From positions 1 through 22,684 of the forward strand of contig JAJYGL010000197.1 of assembly GCA_021790625.1 (NCBI GenBank): a stretch of 22,684 nucleotides of DNA. The letters run 5' to 3'. The notes beneath the pieces are model-generated. The model was not told the origin of the DNA. It searched no databases and worked only from the letters and a program-made list of their open reading frames with translations. Of this stretch, positions 1 through 8,103 are shown piece after piece (position 1 is the stretch's first letter; every line of letters begins with the position of its first letter). The stretch comes from Pseudomonadota bacterium. GTDB taxonomy: Bacteria > Pseudomonadota > Gammaproteobacteria > Burkholderiales > Sulfuriferulaceae. The position numbers were made by a program, and so were the translations under genes.

Positions 1-1184
1 CGCGATTGGTCAGCGATTTTCTGGCCAGTTTTACCTTTTGGGGTTGGCAGGCTGCCATTATCATGGGCGACATCAGCTACATGCTCGGTCATACCCAATC
101 GCGTGAATACGCAGAAATGGAATGGCCCATCGATATTCTGATTGAAGTGGTGTGGGTGTCCTATCTGGCTGTTTTCGTCGGCACCATCATGCGCCGCAAA
201 CAACCACATATCTATGTGGCAAACTGGTTCTTCATGTCGTTCATTCTGGCGACTGCGCTGCTGCACACGTTCAACAATCTGGCGGTTCCTGTGAGCCTGT
301 TCCACATGAAATCCTACAGCCTGTTTTCCGGCACGCAAGATGCCATGACGCAGTGGTGGTATGGGCATAATGCCGTGGGCTTTTTCCTGACGGCAGCGTT
401 CCTCGGCATGATGTATTACTTTGTGCCCAAGCAGGCCGGGCGTCCTATCTACTCGTATCGTTTGTCCATCGTACACTTTTGGGCACTGTCTTTCCTGTAC
501 ATGTGGGTTGGTGCGCACCATCTGCACTGGACGGCTTTGCCTGACTGGACATCCACGCTGGCGGCAACGTTCTCCATCATGCTGTTGTTGCCTTCCTGGG
601 GCGGTATGATCAACGGCATCATGACGCTGTCGGGTGCCTGGGACAAGCTGCGCACCGACCCCATCATGCGTTTCATGATTGTGGCGTTGTCTTTTTATGG
701 TATGGCAACCTTTGAAGGTCCGTTGATGGCGCTCAAGGACGTCAACGCCCTGTCGCACTACACTGACTGGACTGTTGGCCACGTGCACTCCGGTGCTTTG
801 GGTTGGGTTGCGATGATCAGCTTCGGTTCTTTGTATCACATGATTCCGCGTTTGTGGGGCACCAAGTTGTGGAGTGAAAAGCTGGTCGGGATCCACTTCT
901 GGCTTGCTACCATTGGTGTGCTGATGTACATCACCGCGATGTGGATATCCGGTATTACGCAGGGCTTGATGTGGCGTGCATTTGATCAGTTCGGTAATTT
1001 GCAATATTCGTTTGTCGAGTCAGTGGCTGCCATGCACCCATTGTATGAGATGCGGGCATTTGGCGGCATGTTCTTCCTGTCCGGCATGATTCTGATGGTG
1101 GTTAATGTGATGATGACCATTCGTCAGGGTGGTACCGAGTCGGCCAAGGCTACTGCGGCCAAGCTGTCGATGGTTAGTGCATAA
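1..1184 (+). CDS. ccoN: cbb3-type cytochrome c oxidase subunit I (CcoN), 5' partial
   Basis: This is the catalytic haem-copper subunit of the cbb3 oxidase, which reduces O2 to water in the inner membrane. The reading frame is already open at the window edge (first whole codon at base 3). About 391 codons are present against a usual 470-480, so roughly the first 85 residues, including the first low-spin haem ligand, are missing. Counting from the TTG at base 6, the CuB ligands are His121 in YGHNAVGF and the pair His171-His172 in VGAHHLHW. The tyrosine cross-linked in this family is Tyr165, and the haem ligands are His259 and His261 in GHVHSGALGW. Many hydrophobic helices follow one another, as in the 12-helix family fold. 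ccoO starts 26 bases downstream. The TTG at base 6 is not the true start. The identification is very secure. Confidence 0.97.
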   Translation, partial: RLVSDFLASFTFWGWQAAIIMGDISYMLGHTQSREYAEMEWPIDILIEVVWVSYLAVFVGTIMRRKQPHIYVANWFFMSFILATALLHTFNNLAVPVSLFHMKSYSLFSGTQDAMTQWWYGHNAVGFFLTAAFLGMMYYFVPKQAGRPIYSYRLSIVHFWALSFLYMWVGAHHLHWTALPDWTSTLAATFSIMLLLPSWGGMINGIMTLSGAWDKLRTDPIMRFMIVALSFYGMATFEGPLMALKDVNALSHYTDWTVGHVHSGALGWVAMISFGSLYHMIPRLWGTKLWSEKLVGIHFWLATIGVLMYITAMWISGITQGLMWRAFDQFGNLQYSFVESVAAMHPLYEMRAFGGMFFLSGMILMVVNVMMTIRQGGTESAKATAAKLSMVSA

Positions 1185-1210
1185 TTTGCCGGATAATAAG
1201 GAGAAAAAGC

Positions 1211-1948
1211 ATGTTCAAACATGAGTGGCTGGAAACCAATATTGGCTTGCTGACGGTGGCAACCATGCTGGCAATCAGTATTGGTGGTCTGGTGGAGATT
1301 GCGCCATTGTTCTTCATCAAGGGCACTGTGGAAAAAGTCGATGGCGTGCGTCCCTATACGCCATTGGAGTTACGCGGTCGAGACATTTATCAGCGTGAGG
1401 GTTGTTACTTGTGTCATTCGCAGATGATTCGCCCGTTTCGGGATGAAGCATTGCGTTATGGCCATTATTCGCTGGCTGCCGAATCGCAGTACGATCATCC
1501 GTTCCAGTGGGGTTCCAAGCGTACGGGCCCCGATCTGGCACGTGTTGGAAAAAAATATTCCAACGAATGGATGGTACAGCATTTGGTGGCGCCTCGTTCG
1601 CTGGTGCCGCAATCCGTGATGCCTAATTTTCCCTGGTTGCTGACAAACCAGCTGGATTATTCTGATATCCAGGATCGCATGAAGGCGTTGCGCTTGACAG
1701 GTGTGCCTTATTCACTCAACAAGGCGGAATATGACGCCAACGTGAAGAAGTTTGGTGCAGCAACTGCCAAGATGCTGGATATTACGCATGCCAAGCAGAA
1801 CCTGATTGCGCAGGCGCAAGAAAATAATTACGACGGCGATCGCAGCGGCATTTCTGAAATGGACGCCTTGGTAGCCTATTTGCAGGTTCTGGGCACCATG
1901 GTGGATTTCAGCAAGTATGACGATGATGCGTTTGTTAAATATCGCTGA
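1211..1948 (+). CDS. ccoO: cbb3-type cytochrome c oxidase subunit II (CcoO), mono-haem cytochrome c
   Basis: This 245-residue, membrane-anchored c-type cytochrome passes electrons from CcoP to the CcoN active site. An N-terminal anchor helix spans about residues 11-37, followed by a periplasmic domain. The haem c site is CYLCH (Cys65, Cys68, His69). The likely distal ligand is Met137 in QSVMPNFPW. The conserved stretches SQMIRPFRDE and GSKRTGPDLARVG are typical of the family, and the length is normal. The ATG at 1211 is preceded by a clear AAGGAGA Shine-Dalgarno. The gene lies between ccoN and ccoQ in the standard order, so co-transcription with them is expected. There are no anomalies. Confidence 0.97.
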   Translation: MFKHEWLETNIGLLTVATMLAISIGGLVEIAPLFFIKGTVEKVDGVRPYTPLELRGRDIYQREGCYLCHSQMIRPFRDEALRYGHYSLAAESQYDHPFQWGSKRTGPDLARVGKKYSNEWMVQHLVAPRSLVPQSVMPNFPWLLTNQLDYSDIQDRMKALRLTGVPYSLNKAEYDANVKKFGAATAKMLDITHAKQNLIAQAQENNYDGDRSGISEMDALVAYLQVLGTMVDFSKYDDDAFVKYR

Positions 1949-1964
1949 TAGGTGATGACTGGAA

Positions 1965-2150
1965 ATGGGATGGATTTATTGGTTCTCTTCATTTGATCAC
2001 ACAAAGCCATTGGCGCTGGTGATTATGTTTGTGACGTTTGTCGCCATTGTTTTTTATGTGTATGGTGACAGGAAGCGGGGCGAACGACTGGAAAACAACA
2101 AGAACATTCCCTTTCTGGACGACGAATCGACAAAGGAAAATGAAAAATGA
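1965..2150 (+). CDS. ccoQ: cbb3-type oxidase small subunit CcoQ
   Basis: This small membrane protein of 61 residues associates with the cbb3 oxidase and is thought to stabilise the complex, mainly the CcoP interaction. The sequence has one transmembrane helix at about residues 15-34, then a basic DRKRGERLE segment and an acidic, polar tail, which is the normal CcoQ shape. The ATG at 1965 has only a modest upstream GGTGA signal. The stop codon overlaps the ATG of ccoP by four bases (ATGA), so the two are probably translationally coupled. The position between ccoO and ccoP carries most of the identification, because CcoQ sequences are poorly conserved. Confidence 0.92.
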   Translation: MGWIYWFSSFDHTKPLALVIMFVTFVAIVFYVYGDRKRGERLENNKNIPFLDDESTKENEK

Positions 2151-3061
2151 GCATGCAAAAACAGCAGGAGCCGCAGACAACCGGGCATGTGTGGGATGGG
2201 GATCTGCAAGAATACAATAATCCATTGCCTAACTGGTGGTTGATCGGTTTTTATCTGACGGTGATTTTTGCCATTGGTTATTGGTTTTTGTACCCCGCAT
2301 GGCCGATTGCGGGGACGTATACCAAAGGCTTTGCCACGATTACGTATACCAATGACAAGGGCGTGACCAAAACAGTGCACTGGAATTCGCGGGCATTGTT
2401 GATGGAAGAAACCAATGCTGCGGTGGCGAAACAGAAGCCTTATTATGACAAAATCGGCAGCATGACGCCTGAGCAGATTGCCAGGGATCCGGACATGAAC
2501 AGTTTTGTCATTTCGGCAGGTAAGTCCCTGTTTTCTAACAACTGCGCGGCCTGCCATCAACAGGGTGGTGTTGGCAAGATGGGCTTTGCGCCTAATCTGA
2601 CTGACGACGACTGGCTGTATGGCGGGCATTTCGATCAAATCCAGCAAACCATTACGCTGGGGCGTCATGGCTACATGCCACCGTTCAAGGGTGTGTTGAA
2701 TGATCAGCAAATGACCGAACTGGCCGATTATGTCCTGAGTTTTACCAAAGTACCGGTGAATCCGGAAAGCGCCAAAGCGGGCGATGCATTATTCCACTCG
2801 GAAACCGCAGCATGTTACTATTGCCATGGTGCAAACGCCAAAGGCCGTACAGTGATCGGGTCCGCCAATTTGACCGACAATATCTGGTTGTGGGCAAACG
2901 TACCGGCTGCGAAGACAGTCGCCGACAAGGAAGATGCCATCAAACACGTCATTACCAATGGCTTGCATAAAGGGGTCATGCCAACCTGGGGTGGGCGTTT
3001 GTCACCAGACCAAATCAAATTGTTGACGGTATACGTACACGATCTGGGCGGTGGTCAGTAA
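2147..3061 (+). CDS. ccoP: cbb3-type cytochrome c oxidase subunit III (CcoP), di-haem cytochrome c
   Basis: This 304-residue subunit accepts electrons from soluble or membrane cytochromes c and passes them to CcoO. A cytoplasmic N-terminus is followed by a transmembrane helix at about residues 31-50 and two tandem periplasmic cytochrome c domains. The haem sites are CAACH (Cys133, Cys136, His137) and CYYCH (Cys223, Cys226, His227). Probable axial methionines are Met177 in HGYMPPF and Met278 in KGVMPTW. The ATG at 2147 overlaps the ccoQ stop; a second ATG at 2153 would shorten the protein by two residues. An intrinsic terminator lies 66 bases after the stop, which closes the structural part of the locus. 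Confidence 0.97.
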   Translation: MSMQKQQEPQTTGHVWDGDLQEYNNPLPNWWLIGFYLTVIFAIGYWFLYPAWPIAGTYTKGFATITYTNDKGVTKTVHWNSRALLMEETNAAVAKQKPYYDKIGSMTPEQIARDPDMNSFVISAGKSLFSNNCAACHQQGGVGKMGFAPNLTDDDWLYGGHFDQIQQTITLGRHGYMPPFKGVLNDQQMTELADYVLSFTKVPVNPESAKAGDALFHSETAACYYCHGANAKGRTVIGSANLTDNIWLWANVPAAKTVADKEDAIKHVITNGLHKGVMPTWGGRLSPDQIKLLTVYVHDLGGGQ

Positions 3062-3078
3062 CGCGGTTTGAATGTGTT

Positions 3079-3106
3079 TTGAAAATGTATTTTGTAATAT
3101 TATGAT
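3079..3106 (+). promoter_or_regulatory. Weak candidate sigma-70 promoter upstream of the ccoP-ccoG terminator
   Basis: TTGAAA (3079-3084) and TATGAT (3101-3106) are spaced by 16 bases in an AT-rich stretch of the ccoP-ccoG gap. If used, transcription would begin only about 15 bases before the terminator hairpin and would have to read through it to reach ccoG. The match is moderate, and AT-rich DNA makes chance matches likely. No FNR/ANR-type palindrome (TTGAT-N4-ATCAA) was seen here. Confidence 0.2.
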
Positions 3107-3127
3107 GATAACGATATAGCATAATTA

Positions 3128-3158
3128 CCCCCGCTCATCAGCGGGGGTTTGTTTTTTT
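3128..3158 (+). terminator. Intrinsic (Rho-independent) terminator between ccoP and ccoG
   Basis: A perfect GC-rich stem of CCCCCGC (3128-3134) pairs with GCGGGGG (3141-3147). A further T-A pair closes a four-base loop. The stem is followed directly by a T-rich tract, TTTGTTTTTTT (3148-3158). This is a textbook intrinsic terminator. It sits 67 bases after the ccoP stop, and its T-tract ends only 17 bases before the ccoG start codon. No convincing promoter fits between it and ccoG. Confidence 0.93.
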
Positions 3159-3163
3159 ATTTT

Positions 3164-3167
3164 GGAG
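3164..3167 (+). promoter_or_regulatory. Shine-Dalgarno deciding the ccoG GTG start
   Basis: GGAG stands eight bases before the GTG at 3176. This supports that start over the in-frame TTG at 3149, which lies inside the terminator T-tract. An ATG at 3169 is in a different frame. Confidence 0.7.
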
Positions 3168-3175
3168 CATGCCAA

Positions 3176-4606
3176 GTGGAAAATCAGGATTCTCTGGAAT
3201 TGTATCAAAAACGTATTCCCATCATTACCCGCTCGGTAAAGGGCAAGTTCCGACGGTTCAAAACGGCTGTTTTACTGTTGGGTTTCGCTGTTTTCTTCCT
3301 GTTGCCGTGGATACCTTGGCATCGGGCGCACGGAATTCCACAAGCGGTTGCATTTGATGTGGGGCAACGCAAGTTTTATATTTTCAATCTGATTGTCTAT
3401 CCACAAGACGTATTCTGGCTTGCGTTTCTGTTGTTTATCGCGGCGGTGTTCCTGTTTTTTATCACGACATTGCTTGGGCGCGCTTTTTGCGGTTATTTCT
3501 GCTTCCAGACCCTGTGGACGGATGCCTTCATGTTTGTCGAGCGCTGGATGCAGGGTGAGCGGCCAGTGCGGATGAAACTTCAGAAACAGGCGTGGAACGG
3601 CGAAAAACTGGTCAAAGTTGGCGGAACGTATGTCATCTGGTTTTTGATATCGTTCTGGACCGGGATGACGTTCGTTCTATATTATGGTTATGCTCCGGAT
3701 TTGTTGCACCGGTTCTTTATCGGTGATGCGGCCAGCGCTGCGTATATTACCGTGTTTGGCTTGACATTCTCAACGCTGATTGCGGCCGGGTTCATGCGTG
3801 AGCAAATATGTGCGTATGTTTGCCCTTATGGACGTTTTCAGAGCGTGATGTATGAGCCTGAAACTTTGGCTGTGACGTACGAATATCGTCGTGGTGAAGG
3901 CAAGAACGGCCGAATCGGCATGAAAGGCGAATTGAAACAGCGCGAAAAACGGCAAGAACAAGGGTATGGTGATTGTATCGATTGTGGTATTTGCGTACAG
4001 GTATGCCCAGTGGGGATTGATATTCGGGAGGGCCTGCAATATCGTTGCATATCCTGCGGTTTGTGTATCGATGGTTGTAATGAAGTTATGAAGTCTGTAG
4101 GCTTCCCGCAAGGTTTGATACGGTATGATTCGGAATTGAATGCCGAATCAGCGGCACCCAAGGCGCCACATCTACATTGGAAGCGGTTGAAGGTGCTGGG
4201 TTATTTTGCTGCGTTGGTCATCATGACCACTGGTTTGGTCATGGATATCGTCAACGAAAAAGATTTTGAGTACAGCGTGGAACAGATTCGGCAACCACTG
4301 TATGTCACGATGTCCAATGGTGATATCCGCGATCGGTATGAAATTCGCCTGACCAATCAGGCCGATGAAAGCGTGAGATTTCATATTAGCGCGGAAGGCT
4401 TGCCACCTGGTGCGTTGAACCTTGGTTTGATGCAGGATGCGTTGGTGCACAGCGGGCACAGTATCATTGTCGACGTCGGCGTTGAACTTAAACCCGATCA
4501 GATCAAGCAATACAAGAGCTTTGAGTTTGTGATTCAATCACTGACAAATGATAAAGACCGTGTTGAAGTCCCAATGAATTTTTTTAGTGAAAGCTCAGGA
4601 ATATGA
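3176..4606 (+). CDS. ccoG: Cytochrome c oxidase accessory protein CcoG (FixG/RdxA family)
   Basis: This 476-residue membrane iron-sulfur protein takes part in cbb3 oxidase assembly; work on the family links it to copper reduction or delivery. Membrane helices are visible at about residues 30-47, 78-99, 150-170, 187-206 and 339-356. A Cys-rich segment RAFCGYFCFQTLW lies near residue 105 and CAYVCPYGRFQ near 212. Two ferredoxin-like [4Fe-4S] motifs follow: Cys267, Cys270, Cys273, Cys277 and Cys291, Cys294, Cys297, Cys301. The C-terminal 90 residues form the Ig-like FixG_C region. The GTG at 3176 was chosen because it has a good GGAG and clears the terminator. The stop overlaps the next ATG (ATGA). 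Confidence 0.95.
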   Translation: MENQDSLELYQKRIPIITRSVKGKFRRFKTAVLLLGFAVFFLLPWIPWHRAHGIPQAVAFDVGQRKFYIFNLIVYPQDVFWLAFLLFIAAVFLFFITTLLGRAFCGYFCFQTLWTDAFMFVERWMQGERPVRMKLQKQAWNGEKLVKVGGTYVIWFLISFWTGMTFVLYYGYAPDLLHRFFIGDAASAAYITVFGLTFSTLIAAGFMREQICAYVCPYGRFQSVMYEPETLAVTYEYRRGEGKNGRIGMKGELKQREKRQEQGYGDCIDCGICVQVCPVGIDIREGLQYRCISCGLCIDGCNEVMKSVGFPQGLIRYDSELNAESAAPKAPHLHWKRLKVLGYFAALVIMTTGLVMDIVNEKDFEYSVEQIRQPLYVTMSNGDIRDRYEIRLTNQADESVRFHISAEGLPPGALNLGLMQDALVHSGHSIIVDVGVELKPDQIKQYKSFEFVIQSLTNDKDRVEVPMNFFSESSGI

Positions 4607-5394
4607 CAGCGATAACGTTGTTTGGCGGCATCATTGCAGTGCTGGTATTGCATTTCTCCCTCGGCAGGATGGGGGTGAGCAATTACTGGCGCGGCGTGGT
4701 TTCGGCTGCCGTGCCCAGTTTTGTTTTCTTGGGTTATAGCCTGTTTCATGCCATGACGCTCGATATCTTGTCGATACATCTGGCCTTGTTTTTGTCGACG
4801 GCTACGGTGTTGACGCTTGTCATTGGCGCGCGCAAAAAATCTGGCAGCAGTGGTATCCACTGGACCATCAAGATCATGGTCGTGTTCTTTTTGATTCTTT
4901 TCATTGTGGATGGGGCTTTCGTCAGTATTTCCACGAACGGAGTGCCGCCGAAAGTCGCCGCATGGTTCTTGCCTAATGCCGACAAACATGTGGTGTATAC
5001 CGGATTTACCGGGGTCACACGGCACGGCGAGGAGGCGGCCAGCGCGGAGAGTCGGGCGCTCAAGGCGCAAGATGAAATGCGTAAATTGGGGTGGAAAATC
5101 GAAATTGATGGGGTGAACGATTTAAGTGCTTTGCCGACAGCGCGTAATTTGCTGCGCGTGCTGATACTTGATCCACAAGGAGTGCCGGTGAATGACGCCA
5201 AGGTCGGCGTGGAGTTTTTACGCTCGGATACCCAGCAGCCAACGCCAATACAATATTTGACCGAGCAGTCAGACGGTGAGTATCGGGGCAATTTACATCT
5301 GGAGGCGGGCGGCAACTGGATATTGCGGACGATCATTTTGATTGAAGGCAAGCATGTGCAGGTTGATCACGACGTGAAGGTGGCTACTTCATGA
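4603..5394 (+). CDS. FixH/CcoH-like cbb3 maturation protein with extra N-terminal membrane module
   Basis: The C-terminal part of this 263-residue protein resembles FixH/CcoH, a cbb3 assembly factor that acts with the CcoI copper ATPase. The matching features are an anchor helix at about residues 90-108, then VVYTGFTGVTRHG, an A-rich helix ending in KLGWKIEIDG, and a beta-rich periplasmic region (about 180-260) with GEYRGNLHL and a GGNWILRTI segment. Typical FixH is about 150-180 residues with one anchor. Here about 85 further residues precede it, with likely helices near 3-18, 33-50 and 55-75. The ATG at 4603 overlaps the ccoG stop by four bases. The position between ccoG and ccoI is exactly that of fixH. 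The role of the added N-terminus is unknown. Confidence 0.82.
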   Translation: MTAITLFGGIIAVLVLHFSLGRMGVSNYWRGVVSAAVPSFVFLGYSLFHAMTLDILSIHLALFLSTATVLTLVIGARKKSGSSGIHWTIKIMVVFFLILFIVDGAFVSISTNGVPPKVAAWFLPNADKHVVYTGFTGVTRHGEEAASAESRALKAQDEMRKLGWKIEIDGVNDLSALPTARNLLRVLILDPQGVPVNDAKVGVEFLRSDTQQPTPIQYLTEQSDGEYRGNLHLEAGGNWILRTIILIEGKHVQVDHDVKVATS

Positions 5395-5452
5395 TGGGTT
5401 GTGGCGTCAATCGGCGGTTCCTCAAGTCCGTTTGCTGGTTTTGAATTCTGCA

Positions 5453-7870
5453 ATGGGAGAGACTGTCGTACCGTGTTATCACTGTGGTTTGCCGGTACCT
5501 CCAGACAGCCATTTTCAGGTCAACATTGTCGGTCATGATGAGTCGATGTGCTGCAAAGGTTGTGAAGCCGTAGCGCAGGCGATCGTCGATAACGGCTTGG
5601 TAGATTATTATCGCAATCGTACTGCCATGCCAGCGACCGGGGCGGATGTTGTACCGGAAGCGCTGGAAAAACTGGTGTTGTATGATCACCCGGAAATTCA
5701 GCGCAGTTTTGTGATTCAGGCTGGGGATAACGCCAAAGAAGCCGTGCTGATTCTGGATGGCATTACTTGTGCGGCCTGTGTCTGGTTAAATGAGCGACAT
5801 TTGCGTCAGCTAGACGGCATGCTGGCTGTCAACGTTAATTATTCCAGTCATCGTGCCCATGTCACCTGGGACACACGCAAAATACAACTTTCAAAAATTC
5901 TGCATGAAATTCAATTGCTTGGGTATAATGCGCATCCATATAGCGCACATAATGCCGATCAATTGCGTCAGAAACGCCGTAAAAAAGATTTGCAACGTTT
6001 GGCCATTTCAGGCATTGCTGCAGCGCAGGTCATGATGTTGGCAGTAGCCTTGTATGCGGGCGGTTTTTATGGCATCGATGTCAATATGCAGCGTTTGTTG
6101 CGCTGGTTTAGCCTGTTATTGACACTGCCGGTCGTCGTGTTTGCCGCATTGCCATTTTATCGGGCAGCTTGGAGTGGGCTGAGAAGCGGCCATCTGAATA
6201 TGGATGTGCCCGTGGCACTGGCGATATTGAGCGCGTTTCTGGGCAGCGTGTGGGCGACTTTCATGGGCGGGACGCAGGTTTATTATGATACCGTGTCCAT
6301 GTTCACCTTGTTTTTGCTGGCGACACGGATGCTGGAAACTGGCGCGCAGGAAAAATCCATCGAGGCGGCAGAAAATCTGCTCAAATTGCAGCCCGCCATG
6401 GCGTTGCGTATCCGGGGGAACGAACAGGAGTTTGTACCGGTGATGGAATTGGTCATGGGTGACGACATTCTGGTCAAAGCCGGAGAAACCATTGCGGCTG
6501 ACGGTGAGGTGGTGGAAGGTCAGTCTTCCGCGAACGAAGCGTTGTTGACCGGTGAGTCTCGTCCGGTCGAAAAAGAGCCGGGCAGCAAGGTCATTGCGGG
6601 CAGTACGAATCTGGACAGCCCATTGCGTATCCGGGTGGAACATGTGGGCGAACAGACCGTACTGGCTGGTATTGTGCGTCTGGTGGACAAAGCGCAGGCA
6701 GAAAAACCGCAATTGGCTCAATTGGCTGATAGGGTCGCTGGCTGGTTCACGTTGGCATTGCTGATATTTGCCGCACTGGTTTTTGCTTTCTGGTGGTGGC
6801 ATGACAAAAGCAGAGCCTTTGAAATCATGTTGTCGGTGCTGGTGGTGACATGCCCTTGTGCACTGTCGTTAGCGGTACCCGCAGCTTTGGCGGCGGCAGG
6901 TTCTCATCTTATCAAGCGGGGTATACTGGTGACGCGCAGTCATGCGCTGGAAACGCTGTCGCAAGTCAATCATGTCGTGTTTGACAAGACCGGGACGCTG
7001 ACGTTGGGTTATCCACGGTTGGTGGCCGTCATCACTTATGCTGCGGCGTCTGAGCATCAGTGTGAACGGTTGGCAGCGAGCCTCGAACAGCAATCAGAAC
7101 ACCCCGTGGCGCATGCATTCTTACAGCAAGTGTCAGCGAAAGACATGCTACCGGTATCTCAATTGCAGAATACACCAGGCAAAGGAATTTCCGGCACGAT
7201 GGCAGGAGAAACGTATTGGCTGGGAAATCGGCCGTTCGCCGGAGATGAACAAGTATTGCCGCCCAATGGATTGGCGGAAAAGTACCCGGGCGCAACATTG
7301 ATTTGGTTGCGCAATGCGGAATCGGTCATGGCGTTGTTTGTGCTGCAGGATGGATTGCGTGCAGAGGCAAAGCAGGCGATGGAACGTTTGGCCGAGAAGC
7401 AGATCAAGGTAAGTGTGCTGTCCGGTGATGAAGAGAAAGCGGTGGCAGCGGTGGCCGCCCAGATCGGGGTGAATACATTTTATTTTTCACAGACGCCGGC
7501 GCATAAGCTGGCCATTTTGCGCGAAATGCAGCAACAGGGTGATGTGGTAGCAATGGTGGGAGATGGGGTGAATGATGCGCCAGTGCTGGCTGGCGCACAG
7601 GTCTCGTTTGCCATGGGAACTGGTATTGCGTTGACCAGTCAAAGCAGTGATATCGTTTTGTTGTCGGGTCGTTTGTCGGACGTTGTGGATGCATTGGAAA
7701 CGGGGGCGGCTACGCGGCAGATCATGCGGCAGAATTTGTGGTGGGCGCTGGTATACAATCTGCTGGCGCTACCGTTCGCGGCCATGGGGTATATCTCGCC
7801 CTGGCTTGCCGCGTTGGGAATGTCGATGAGTTCCCTTATCGTGGTGCTGAATGCATTGAGGTTGCGTTAA
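5453..7870 (+). CDS. ccoI: Copper-translocating P1B-type ATPase CcoI (FixI/CopA2 type)
   Basis: This ATP-driven copper pump of 805 residues is needed to supply CuB to the cbb3 oxidase. In order: an N-terminal cysteine-rich metal-binding domain (Cys8/Cys11 in CYHCG, then Cys33, Cys34, Cys37), a heavy-metal-associated domain with GITCAACVW (about 103-111), eight membrane helices with the ion-path motif CPC (467-469), the actuator TGES (367-370), the phosphorylation motif DKTGTLT (Asp511), the HP dipeptide at 550-551, and the hinge GDGVNDAP. The ATG at 5453 begins just before the metal-binding domain but has no clear Shine-Dalgarno. An in-frame TTG at 5399 would add 18 non-conserved residues. 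The 58-base gap after fixH is the longest among the assembly genes. ccoS overlaps the stop by one base. Confidence 0.95.
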   Translation: MGETVVPCYHCGLPVPPDSHFQVNIVGHDESMCCKGCEAVAQAIVDNGLVDYYRNRTAMPATGADVVPEALEKLVLYDHPEIQRSFVIQAGDNAKEAVLILDGITCAACVWLNERHLRQLDGMLAVNVNYSSHRAHVTWDTRKIQLSKILHEIQLLGYNAHPYSAHNADQLRQKRRKKDLQRLAISGIAAAQVMMLAVALYAGGFYGIDVNMQRLLRWFSLLLTLPVVVFAALPFYRAAWSGLRSGHLNMDVPVALAILSAFLGSVWATFMGGTQVYYDTVSMFTLFLLATRMLETGAQEKSIEAAENLLKLQPAMALRIRGNEQEFVPVMELVMGDDILVKAGETIAADGEVVEGQSSANEALLTGESRPVEKEPGSKVIAGSTNLDSPLRIRVEHVGEQTVLAGIVRLVDKAQAEKPQLAQLADRVAGWFTLALLIFAALVFAFWWWHDKSRAFEIMLSVLVVTCPCALSLAVPAALAAAGSHLIKRGILVTRSHALETLSQVNHVVFDKTGTLTLGYPRLVAVITYAAASEHQCERLAASLEQQSEHPVAHAFLQQVSAKDMLPVSQLQNTPGKGISGTMAGETYWLGNRPFAGDEQVLPPNGLAEKYPGATLIWLRNAESVMALFVLQDGLRAEAKQAMERLAEKQIKVSVLSGDEEKAVAAVAAQIGVNTFYFSQTPAHKLAILREMQQQGDVVAMVGDGVNDAPVLAGAQVSFAMGTGIALTSQSSDIVLLSGRLSDVVDALETGAATRQIMRQNLWWALVYNLLALPFAAMGYISPWLAALGMSMSSLIVVLNALRLR

Positions 7871-8073
7871 TGACTACTTCTACACTGATTTACCTGCTGA
7901 GTATGGCCATGGTATTTATTACCCTGCTGGTGGTGGGCATTCTGTGGGCGATAAAAAATGGCCAGTTTGAAGATTTGGAAGGTCCCGCGCAACGCATTCT
8001 CATGGACGAGGATGACCCGATGTTGCCGGAAAATCAGGCCAAAAAGAAGGATGAGTCAAAAGGGAAGCCTTGA
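7870..8073 (+). CDS. ccoS: cbb3-type oxidase assembly protein CcoS
   Basis: This 67-residue membrane protein is required in the family for inserting cofactors into the cbb3 oxidase. The first 28 residues form one transmembrane helix. They are followed by the signature NGQFEDLEGPAQRIL and an acidic MDEDDP stretch, which is diagnostic of CcoS, and then a charged tail. The ATG overlaps the ccoI stop (TAATG), implying translational coupling. It is the last gene of the locus and converges on the DUF4124 gene after 30 bases. That gap contains only a four-base CGCG-AAGC-CGCG hairpin without a T-tract, so no clear terminator is seen. Confidence 0.94.
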   Translation: MTTSTLIYLLSMAMVFITLLVVGILWAIKNGQFEDLEGPAQRILMDEDDPMLPENQAKKKDESKGKP

Positions 8074-8103
8074 TTTATTCCCGCGAAGCCGCGAGAGCTG
8101 GCA

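Noticed and set aside
2054..2710. 218-residue antisense frame over ccoQ and ccoP
   Set aside because: It is antisense to well-supported genes and shows no recognisable domain; a shadow of codon bias.
3149..3175. TTG-initiated N-terminal extension of ccoG
   Set aside because: It would begin inside the T-tract of the terminator and has no Shine-Dalgarno; GTG 3176 with GGAG fits better.
5391..5444. A 17-codon frame overlapping the fixH stop just before ccoI
   Set aside because: It overlaps the stop as ATGATG but shows no conserved feature and has no spacing advantage for ccoI; treated as chance.
5399..5452. TTG-initiated extension of ccoI by 18 residues
   Set aside because: The added residues precede the conserved metal-binding domain and look non-conserved; ATG 5453 is preferred.
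6116..6802. 228-residue antisense frame over ccoI
   Set aside because: It is fully inside the ccoI coding region, His/Gln/Arg-rich, with no domain; a shadow frame.
8074..8103. CGCG-AAGC-CGCG hairpin as a terminator between ccoS and DUF4124
   Set aside because: The stem is only four bases and there is no T-tract on either strand.
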